Of a DNA stretch of 42,822 bases, positions 25,838-34,566 are shown in pieces. The DNA lies in the NCBI GenBank assembly GCA_002633005.1, contig NMRA01000774.1:1-42822 (forward strand), in the 5' to 3' direction. The notes under the pieces are model-generated. The model was not told where the DNA came from. It saw only the letters and a list, made by a program, of their open reading frames with translations, and made no database searches. A program made the translations under genes and the position numbers. This DNA is from Phoronis australis. Taxonomy: Eukaryota; Phoronida; Phoronidae. Each line of letters starts with the position of its first letter. Positions within the stretch are counted from its first letter, which is position 1.

Positions 25838-26300
25838 CTACTTCCAATGAAAACGAGGAATTAATGCTTTGCTGAGAACTGCTAATTCGACGGAATAAAG
25901 CTGAATAAGCAGGACAAATATCCGTGGATATGTATTGTTAAGTACTTTGGAGAGAGTAGATAAATCAAGTGCGTCGGATAAATGTTTCTTGACGAGACTA
26001 TTCTTTTCCACAGCTTGTAAACGGTTAAAATCCGGATTATTTCGCAGTTTATACGCCTCAACTGTTAACGAAACGATCTCTGAAAATGCACCTGACATGC
26101 CACTGCGAGGACAATGTACACAACACGCTTTCTTACTTCCGAGACAAAGGGAAGTATTGCCGCTGTTTAATCTGGGACGGCTCTGTGCACATCCAGGTAA
26201 ACGAAGTTGGCAATTAGCTGCACCTCGTTCATCGCTGTGTGTAAATTTAACGAATGACGTTCCAGCTACTTCAGTATTTAGTGGCGGATTTTGGGGGGAC
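25838..26300 (-). CDS. putative 3' terminal exon, unrecognised protein
   Basis: A minus-strand frame of about 153 codons is open between a TAG just upstream of 26300 and the TAG at 25838-25840. Its translation has balanced composition. It includes a cysteine-containing part (NCQLRLPGCAQS, SLCLGSKKACCVHC) followed by a helical, charged part (LTVEAYKLRNNPDFNRLQAV, KNSLVKKHLSDALDL). AATAAA follows the stop almost at once, which suits a last coding exon. An internal ATG at 26098-26096 exists, but the frame upstream of it looks equally coding. The upstream junction (CAACTTAG/TCC) is a poor acceptor. The opposite strand is also open for 122 codons, so even the strand is uncertain. I do not recognise a family. 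Confidence 0.3.
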
Positions 26301-27590
26301 TAAGTTGCCATGGCTTCCGTAAAAGTCTACCAGACTCCAATTGACAGTTCGGTGGTGCGAATGTTTGACAACAAAATCCTGGCTAATACTCTGCTCTGCT
26401 CCTTAACTCAAAATTATGGATCCGTACCTGGTGTTCTGACATAATAAGAACATGGAATCGACTAACATGTCTTCTCACCTTGTGCAGTGAATACTGAGCA
26501 GTAAAGATTGTGCCCACAAAGCCCGTTAAAGGCCGAGACCTAACACTTTTCATATCCCGTGCACTTACAAATGGTATTTCTATGGAAGAACTGCAATCCA
26601 CAATACGTATACCCTGTTAAAGGATGGACCGAGTAAATTCCAATCCGGATAGTCGGCAATGGAGCGTTATCAGGAGGTAGAACTCAACGCCATCTTTAAG
26701 GACGGGTTCGGCCAGTCCTATATTTATATCCCTTGTTGCTGTGAGAGGCGGGTTGCACAACGCTTCTGAACACGGTGACAACAGTTGGAAAACAAGTAGA
26801 GAGGTAACTTGGAGCCTTTTGCAAAATACTAGGCGTGCTTAGATCGCACGCACTAACCACCAGATTATGACCCATAGGTTCCCAGCGTGGGATTCCTCAT
26901 TGGTAAAGTCTCCCCGTGTTCCTCAGGAAGTATGCCTTGAACCTGCATAATGTAATGATTTCCTAAAGGCATGTTATGTGTCCATGAAGTAGCTGGTTGT
27001 GAAGTCTTCGATATTCATAGCCATTGTATATCTGCAACATGTTGGACAAGCATTGTCAACCACGCCACAACTAGGAAACGACGTGGTGGAAATCAGAGGA
27101 GAAAAGATCACAAGAATGCGTAAAACATCGTCAGTCACATGTGATAGACAACTTTGCTGTTGCCTAGGTACACTGTATATTACAGATCAAGACACTAAAC
27201 TGAAAAACGGTGTACATGTGTAGTCTACACGGAATGTAACACCAGTTTCTCGAGACTGACTCAGATTAATAAATTATTTTTGCTAAAATCACAGGCTTCC
27301 GGTATTTGGATTCCTACCAAATAGCGAAATCATGTGCCACGACTCTATTCACGATTGGGCATAGTTTACAGCAGTTCTTGGTGTAGACCTGTGGGAAAGT
27401 ATCAACTTCAATGAATGAGTGAGGTCTCTGAGCTAATGGCACGTAACGGCTATAACTATTGAGTTTGACAAAACGCTATTCACATCATTTAAAACCATGA
27501 CCGTGTCACGAAGTCAAACGGACGTAAGATATGATATACGCAGGATTTTATGGAAATAATTAAGTTTTGTGCACGCCACTTGTCCTACGT
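26301..27590. other. non-coding stretch, including 3' flank of the perforin-GTPase gene
   Basis: No gene is established. A 44-codon plus-strand frame begins at 26310 in a good start context (GCCATGG) but matches nothing I know. I see no canonical AATAAA on the minus strand within about 350 bases after the stop at 27591. The nearest variant is CATAAA about 35-40 bases downstream. Confidence 0.45.
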
Positions 27591-30500
27591 TTAAGAAAAA
27601 AAATCAGCTAGATTTTTGGCGAACACGTTGTTCCACATTCGTATATAATGCATTACTCGACTGGATTTGTTGTCTTGACTTGTCAGCTGACCTTTACGTG
27701 GACCACCAGTGAACTGCTGATTGATGGTGGCGATAGTTTCCTGAAAATGCAAGTTGTTTGCCGAATGGGATATGGAAATACCTTCGACAATATTGCTGAT
27801 TGTCTTTCCAAAGTGTTTCAAATTGAAAAGTTGCTTCTTCAGGTCGAAAATATCATCCATAGTTGCAAGTGCTTTTCCGCTTTCAATTGCACTTTCTACA
27901 AGTTGTTTTTCCTTGGCGTATTGCTCCATCAACGAATGAAGCTGCGCGAGTAAAGCAGTGTTTCGAATCGTCTCGTCTTTCCTTTTTTCTTCTTCACACA
28001 TCAGTTTAAGATAATCTCCTACAGCGTCATTATATGACACTAGGGCATTACTTTTAAGAAACGCTCCGTACTTCGCACATATTTCAAGAATAACTCTCTC
28101 CTCCTCTTGAAGTTCACTGATTTTCTCCGTGACATGCTTAGAAAATTCTTCCCGTTTTTCCATCTCAGTCTTCTTTTTTGAAATTTGTTCTTGGACGTCT
28201 TCTGACATGAACTCCGTCTCGACCTTTTCCAGTGTATACGTTTGTTGCATGTGGTGCGTATAGTTATGTTTGCATTTGCGACATTTACTAAAAAGCTTCA
28301 TACACTTGCAAAACCTCATCCTGAAATCATTTGTTGTTTCAGTGGGAATTCCTCTTAAAGTGCAGTTGTCGTGACATACCTGTTTGTAGCGGGTATTTTC
28401 AGTTTTCGAATTTTTTCCTACAGTCACTCGTTCAACACAGTCACTATGAGTACATACCGTAATGGGGCGCGGCAATGCGTGGCGCACTAAATCGAATGAA
28501 GTAAATTTCAAACTCTTTTCGAGGTCACACATGCTGCGCTCATCGATATCAACTTGTTTCCTGGCTTCATTTGCAAGTAAAACGTTCTCTTGGATAGTTC
28601 GGGCAACCTCTGCCAGAGGTTTGCTCATGCTGATGACAATCCTACGAGCCTCGTTCATACTGATAGTATTTCGCACCTTGTGCGGAGTCATTTTCATGAT
28701 TTTACCAAGTAATCTATTTGTCTCTGACACCGCTCTATTCCAGCTTTCTGAATAAGTTTCGATATCTTTGGCGCTGAATCGTACCCCGTTACAATGACAA
28801 GCTAAGAACCTAAAAGACTCGTTGTCAAAACAGAAGTAGTTATTTGGTGTCGCAAGAATTCCGACTTGTTTCTCTTCCAACATTCTGTTTAGAGACGGTA
28901 GTGTGTCTCCTGGATGATAAAACGTGGCGCGGGCGTTTGTAAAGCAAAATACTATGTTGCTTCGAACAGATGTGTGAAGATGCGCCAGAAGCTCTTGTAT
29001 GCAAAAACGAAACATTGCAGTCAGCTTCGAGTTGTTTGGCCTCATTAGAATACAGACGCCATGTATTTCAGAGAAGTAACTCAGGTACGACAAAATGTTG
29101 TCACAATTCATCTTGTCTTGGTCAATCCCTCTTACGTCACCAATGCCAGGGGTGTCTATGAGACGAATTGTCATGTCACCGACATAGAAAACATAAGCCC
29201 GGGGCATTTGTGTGGAAGACTCACCAGGTCGAAGGTGTTCGGCATCTGTTTCTTCTCCTATCCTAATGGTGTGTTGCCCACTGTCAGTTGAACACGTAAA
29301 CTGTGACGGAATCAAGTGATAGAAATAGCCGGCGTCCAAAGCTTCCTGGAAATCCGTGAATTGCAAGTAATTCAAAATGCTGTTGATCCAAGTTGATTTG
29401 CCCACACCGGTCTCCCCTAAAATCAAAATGGTGATTTCTCGAGTCCCCTCTAGTGACACCAAGTGCTGATGAAGCTCCTTTTCAGGAAACCGGACGAAAT
29501 CTATTCCATGCTCGCTTCCGTTGCAACGAAAACTTGACTGGTACGGGTCAGATTCACCACATAGACAGTACAATTTACAGGTCGTCCGTCCATATTGAAC
29601 CAGCGTTTTGCAAGTAGCGCATTTCCACAAAACAGGCTTTACTGGACATGCTCTATTGCCTGCAATGGAATTCGCACATTTTATGCGCATTTGGACTTTG
29701 TCTTGGGGTGTAAGAGGACACGGACATGTACCCTGAAGTTTGATCATACACATCTCAGTATCCCGACCCTCCCTTTCATAAAGATCAGAACATATTTTCA
29801 CCCCATTTTCGTATTTTTCAATGTATGAACCCGTCTTTTCATCGTTCCATAAGTCTGGTCTGATGCTTGCATCAACAACCTTAAATGAAGTGTCCGTTCT
29901 TAGAACGTATGCGTTTTGATATCGCAAGAAAAAGTTCTTGTTTTGAACATCATGTGCACTGTTGCCACTTCTAGGTATGTAAAGCACGTAGACTTTAGCT
30001 TTGTCGTCCGTGCACAGTTGATCTCTTTTGCCGAGATACACTACTCCCCTTTTCTGCAAACATGTGATCGATTGTATTTTATTGAATTCTCTTTGAAAGT
30101 CGTCAACTCTTTCACTGTGTCTTGCGATTGAACAACTGTTGACAGCTGCGTCGTGAAGATATGTTTGAAGGTCTGATGTGCTTCGCTCTTTTCGACGAAT
30201 TTTCAACACAAGCTCTTGAAGTTTCGAACTAAAAGCAGAAATGTCAATCAAAATCTCGTTTACGTACTTGTCGATTTTGTTCAAGGAACTTGTTTCTAGG
30301 AAATCCTCAAAACTAAACAAATCCGCCTTAATGTCGTGCATTTGCTGACTCTTTGCAACCATAGAATCCATCATCGCCACGCTCATCTTTACAACGTCTT
30401 CTTGCAGTGCACTATAGTGAACGTGTAATGCAATTTGCAGGCGGCATATCTTAGCGACGTCTTCCAGTGACATCAACATAAACTGCTGAGTGACCCCTCT

Positions 30501-31139
30501 GCCGTTGTTAGTATTTTTCACAAGCCTAGGAACATTTTGAACAAGGTCAAGGGCACCTTCAAAAGTAGTAGGAAGTGGGTGGGCAGTTGACGAAACATCT
30601 GAGACGCACTTAAATACGAAACTTTCATCGTTTGACTCCTTACTTCTTTCGTATCCAACATCCGGTAATTTTCCCCCGATCGATTTTTCCAAAAGTTGAA
30701 CTTTAGTAGCAAGACATCCTTTTAAAAGTTTGGCGTCCTGGTCTTTTGATATCTTGCCCTGACAAGTTATGTAGCAGCAAGCTCCCCAATCAATACCAAC
30801 AACAACGTGAGTAGCGTTTGGATTAGGTGACGACAAAACACTGGCGTCAACCTTATCCCTGTTTTGTCTTAGCATAAATTCTTCATTTATAGTCCTGATT
30901 TTGTAGATTAAGCTTACACTTTGGTACCTTGCACTCGTCTTGGAGTGTTTTAAGTAAGATGCCGAACCACTGAGACCAACAATACCTGCTAATATACTCA
31001 TCTGAAGTTCTGCTTCGATGTTTAACTTGTGGAATTTCTCTTGAGTGCTATCGGACATGACGATCTCCGCAGAAGTATCGCCAAGTTCAATAACATCCAC
31101 AGCATTGTCATCGATCTTCGAATCAAGCAGGGTGTCACT
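27591..31139 (-). CDS. SNTX-type perforin-like / P-loop GTPase fusion protein, terminal exon
   Basis: An intact frame of about 1,182 codons runs from a 3' splice site to a TAA. Residues below count from the GTG at 31100-31098, which is not the true start. Residues 1-220 match the N-terminal MACPF-like region of the stonustoxin/neoverrucotoxin family (LSGSASYLKHSKTSARYQSV; THVVVGIDWGACCYI). Residues 220-400 are mainly helical, where that family has its FAT and thioredoxin-like domains. A Cys-rich stretch (459-526, CATCKTL, CKLYCLCG) precedes a GTPase domain with P-loop GETGVGKS (562-569), DTPG (649-652) and TNAR (721-724) in place of the usual N/TKxD. A Cys/His cluster (CHDNC 909-913; CRKCKHNYTHH 940-950) leads to a charged coiled coil (about 955-1075). 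No PRY-SPRY domain and no membrane helix are seen. It plausibly acts in nucleotide-controlled pore formation or innate defence, which is inference. The family of the N-terminal region is clear, and the missing first exon should carry the true start. Confidence 0.85.
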   Translation of the reverse strand, partial: SDTLLDSKIDDNAVDVIELGDTSAEIVMSDSTQEKFHKLNIEAELQMSILAGIVGLSGSASYLKHSKTSARYQSVSLIYKIRTINEEFMLRQNRDKVDASVLSSPNPNATHVVVGIDWGACCYITCQGKISKDQDAKLLKGCLATKVQLLEKSIGGKLPDVGYERSKESNDESFVFKCVSDVSSTAHPLPTTFEGALDLVQNVPRLVKNTNNGRGVTQQFMLMSLEDVAKICRLQIALHVHYSALQEDVVKMSVAMMDSMVAKSQQMHDIKADLFSFEDFLETSSLNKIDKYVNEILIDISAFSSKLQELVLKIRRKERSTSDLQTYLHDAAVNSCSIARHSERVDDFQREFNKIQSITCLQKRGVVYLGKRDQLCTDDKAKVYVLYIPRSGNSAHDVQNKNFFLRYQNAYVLRTDTSFKVVDASIRPDLWNDEKTGSYIEKYENGVKICSDLYEREGRDTEMCMIKLQGTCPCPLTPQDKVQMRIKCANSIAGNRACPVKPVLWKCATCKTLVQYGRTTCKLYCLCGESDPYQSSFRCNGSEHGIDFVRFPEKELHQHLVSLEGTREITILILGETGVGKSTWINSILNYLQFTDFQEALDAGYFYHLIPSQFTCSTDSGQHTIRIGEETDAEHLRPGESSTQMPRAYVFYVGDMTIRLIDTPGIGDVRGIDQDKMNCDNILSYLSYFSEIHGVCILMRPNNSKLTAMFRFCIQELLAHLHTSVRSNIVFCFTNARATFYHPGDTLPSLNRMLEEKQVGILATPNNYFCFDNESFRFLACHCNGVRFSAKDIETYSESWNRAVSETNRLLGKIMKMTPHKVRNTISMNEARRIVISMSKPLAEVARTIQENVLLANEARKQVDIDERSMCDLEKSLKFTSFDLVRHALPRPITVCTHSDCVERVTVGKNSKTENTRYKQVCHDNCTLRGIPTETTNDFRMRFCKCMKLFSKCRKCKHNYTHHMQQTYTLEKVETEFMSEDVQEQISKKKTEMEKREEFSKHVTEKISELQEEERVILEICAKYGAFLKSNALVSYNDAVGDYLKLMCEEEKRKDETIRNTALLAQLHSLMEQYAKEKQLVESAIESGKALATMDDIFDLKKQLFNLKHFGKTISNIVEGISISHSANNLHFQETIATINQQFTGGPRKGQLTSQDNKSSRVMHYIRMWNNVFAKNLADFFS

Positions 31140-31162
31140 CTAAAACGAAAAAAAACTCTGAA
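31140..31162 (-). other. 3' splice site upstream of the perforin-GTPase exon
   Basis: On the minus strand the sequence reads GAGTTTTTTTTCGTTTTAG followed by AGTGACACC. This is a long pyrimidine tract, then AG, then an open frame whose first whole codon is AGT (phase 0). The TAG that ends the upstream frame is the acceptor itself. That explains why no ATG is found at the head of the large frame. Confidence 0.8.
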
Positions 31163-33971
31163 TCAATGGCCATGTGCATCACTTATCTAGAAGCATGTTT
31201 TAATATTAACAGTTTCGTCATCAGCAGGCACACATTCCCCAAATCCTTGATGATCTAAAAACGCGACATGCGTGACAAAACGCACACAGGGGGCACTTAA
31301 GCTTAATAATAGAATCCAACATGCCGTTTTGAAAAGATTTCAAAAGCTTGCGTTTTCGGGTAAGTGTACGAGTAGAAAGGGAATCACTTGCGTTCAGGTA
31401 TAGTTAATTCAACACCTACGTGTACGTTTAAACATGTAGTAAGCACTGGTGAAACGACATTTTCTGTTGCACTGAAAAAATGCAGAGATCGATTTTACGT
31501 AATCCAATATTAATGCACGTCTAGGATTTCGCAAGGGGATCAGTTGTGATTTTTTTTTTCTTTTCCATATCCGGTGGGAAGTGCAGGATGGTACCTTTAC
31601 TTAGATTTTGTCACCAGATCCAGAAATTAGCATTGCCAACTGTCAGGTGATGGGCGACATGTTCTGGTACCCGGTCACTGTCACTTGAACCAACGGGTCA
31701 TCACCAGTTTTGACTGACAATTTTGTCCCTAAACGATGGTCACAAGTTCGCTTAGTTTCGCTGTCGTCGCCAGTTCTGCAGTGGCTTTAATTATGCTTAA
31801 TTGATTTCTCCTTCGTAACATACCGAGTGCTTATTGGAAGAAATAGGGGACGAGGATGTTCCCCCGGAGCATGACCAAAAAGGCATCGTAATACCGTTTC
31901 ATGACTATCGTGAAGGTTTGCCCTTTGGTCGCCACATCCTAAATTTGCCGGTATTGTCATCCATCCATCGGTAAATTATGTGACACACTTTACTCCTGAC
32001 GTCCCCGGTTGTCACATATCAACATTGAGTTTCCGAATACCATTACATTCGTTGGGAGGCGGCGGTCATCCCCAGGTAGTATACCGATATGACCGGTATC
32101 ACCAGAGGGAAATGGCACAGATATCATGAACTGGTGACAATAACGGAACAGGAAGCACAAAAATTGTGACGAAGCAACGAAGTTGGACGCTGAATATGAT
32201 AAAGCTCCTGTTTGACAACTCCGGCACTGTGTACCATATGCAATTTCACTATGGCATTTTTACGAGTCCCGGTACACGTTGCTGCACATTTTCTATATTT
32301 ACTACGTTTATTTACCCTGTAGTCATATTGATGAATGTGCCTGGGGATCGGTGGTCCCCGCTACATATCCTTACAATATAAGAAACAAAACAAAATGCAA
32401 CAGAAATAATTATATCTAAATTAACTAGATTGACTGGGCCTAACGTGACCACTCATACTCGGACCTTATACATGTATTACTTGAGTGAAAACATGAATTT
32501 GTGATTTAAACCCAAAATCATCTTGACCATTCATACACGGACCGTTTAGCAAGACAACATACATTCGCTTTGATACAAAACTTTTCATATTCGCGAGTGC
32601 CAATGGTACAGTAAAATAAGCTATGCAGAAAGCTTTAGAGCAGTGGAGGGGCAGCCAACTATTTCAATGAATGAATCCATATTGTGCAACCTTTCCAACT
32701 AAATTGTAAATTTAGAAGAATCGAGCCAATTTTCATTTTGTTTTTTCGATGATCAGACATTTCTAAATAGGAACTTTGAGTTAATCATGGGTTTTTCGCT
32801 TATGTGGAGAAAGCAAAAACTGGAATTACAGTTGTCTTTCATTTTATTGCAGCATGTTAAATTGAGAGCATTATTAGAAACAATTGAAATCCAGACCTTT
32901 TCACACACATTTCCGGTTGGTGAATAAGGTAAGACAAAGTACACGCAAAATCATTGTGGATGTTAAAGTCAAACGTCTCAGAGGAACAATGGTCCATTGC
33001 CACTGAGCAATGATCCAGTCAGACGCTTCTGGTCTTACATGTAGAAGGAGCAATTTTAACTCTGTATACTAATGATTTGTTTCGATGCGTGTCATATCAC
33101 TGGGTTCTTTGATCGCTAATTTCCCTCGACAACGTGACACAACATGGATGATATTTTTGCAGACGCTTTCTACATATAGCTCCACAAGGCGCGCCAAATG
33201 ATCGAAATATTGTTTCTTTTTCGACATAGCAATTTCTCTTAAATGTCAGATCTATCAGTTAACAACTTTCTGGTTAAAGAACATTAAAATCACTTGTTTT
33301 TTATTGCTCATCGTACTAAATAATGAAGTGACAGTATTCTATCTCATACGCGTTGAATCTGTCGAGGGAAATACGGCCATGTAATAAAGTTTTCCGTATT
33401 CACCTCCCGCACTACTTCAATATTGACCTCTTACATGGAAAGTTTAAAAGGTAGGTAAATGCCGACTCGACGTCGTTAGCCGGCTCGATCACCTAACTTT
33501 CAGAACATAGTTTAAAGTCTTACAATTATAGCATCGCAAATAACGCTCAATATACAATCAGGTCTCAGTCGTAACATATCTCGAACAGGACCGTTGATAA
33601 TATGACAGTTCTGTCTTTTTTCATTTGCTAAATATTTCATCGTCTGCAACTCAGGCGCTGAATCTTCCGGTAACGATAATGTCAAATTGATGTCATTTAA
33701 CTATTTTCAGGAGATGTTACAAGTCTAATGAAAAAATACCCTTGTTTTCCTCTTTGTTATCTCTTTTCAAGTAATAAATCGTCACATTTTAAACTGTTTC
33801 TTTTACTAGAGGAAACTTGAAGCCTAACGCGCAATTACATACATATAGGACGTGATCCGCCATGTGAACAGTCTGAGTAAATTATTTAGAAAATCTGCTG
33901 AAAAATGAAAGAAACGTTGAAATTTGAAGCGTACGGGATAAATACAAAACGTACCTCGATTGGTGTAGATA
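31163..33971. other. intron or upstream region of the perforin-GTPase gene
   Basis: No exon is recognised. The missing 5' coding exon of the gene at 31139-27591 should lie upstream on the minus strand. I looked for a short exon matching the conserved start of SNTX-type proteins and did not find one here. Apart from the degenerate motif at 31,600-32,145, the stretch is ordinary AT-rich DNA. Confidence 0.45.
31600..32145. repeat. degenerate GTCACCAG-type repeated motif
   Basis: Variants of GTCACCAG recur in both orientations. They include TTGTCACCAGATCC (about 31608), GGTCATCACCAGTTTT (about 31697), GTCGTCGCCAGTTCTG (about 31763), TGGTCGCCACATCC (about 31925), GGTATCACCAGAGG (about 32096) and, inverted, GAACTGGTGACAATA (about 32128). 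No unit length is obvious. This may be a diverged repeat. Confidence 0.35.
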
Positions 33972-34027
33972 AAGTTATACCACACTCGACATTATTCCGC
34001 GGAATAATGTCTCGTGGGATATAACTT
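33972..34027. repeat. 56-bp imperfect palindrome with perfect 24-bp core
   Basis: Positions 33988-34011 are a perfect palindrome centred on CCGCGG, with arms GACATTATT/AATAATGTC. The flanks continue the symmetry imperfectly, pairing 15 of 19 positions, out to AAGTTATA at 33972 and TATAACTT at 34027. It could be a minimal MITE, a protein binding site or a hairpin-forming transcript. Confidence 0.85.
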
Positions 34028-34298
34028 CATGTACGCCACTCTCGGAACGTTTTGTGTATATCCTAACTGTCGGTTTACACTGCGGGAAATTGAAACAAAA
34101 AATACGAAACGATTTGGATCATCTGAATTCCGTGCTTAGGCTCAGTGTTCAAACTTTCAATTTCAATGTTTCGGAGAAAATGAAAATAATAAAAACCAAA
34201 TCTGATCGATTTCCTAAATTTCAATTTTTGGAGATCTTGAATACAGGTCAATTTTCTTTCCAACGAAAAATCGAAATAAACAACCAACATTACTTCTA

Positions 34299-34566
34299 AG
34301 TTTACTTCTTTAAATAGATAAAGACTTCAAATGAGAGTACTTGAGCAGAATAAATGGAAGGTGGCTTGTTTTCTTAATTTCCTCTTTTTGGTGAAATTGA
34401 ACAAATAAGTAGATGTCTTATTTTTAGTTGACTTCTTTGACAAGCTACAGTGTACATGTAAATGAAGTCAAATGAGTGTTCTTGGGCAGATTAAAAAGAA
34501 GGCAGTGTATTTTCTTAATTTCCTCTTTTTGATGAAATTGAACAGATAAATAGATATCTCATTTAA
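34299..34566 (+). repeat. diverged direct repeat, two units, period about 141
   Basis: Unit 1 contains TCAAATGAGAGTACTTGAGC (34327) and unit 2 contains TCAAATGAGTGTTCTTGGGC (34468). Both continue with TTTTCTTAATTTCCTCTTTT, then TGAAATTGAACA and ATAGATAT/GTAGATGT. Both begin after a shared TTACTTCTTT/TGACTTCTTT. This is a tandem duplication of non-coding DNA. Confidence 0.85.

Noticed and set aside
27648-30131. Several plus-strand frames of 60-100 codons across the perforin-GTPase exon
   Set aside because: They are antisense shadows of the minus-strand coding region and have no recognisable motifs or codon bias of their own.
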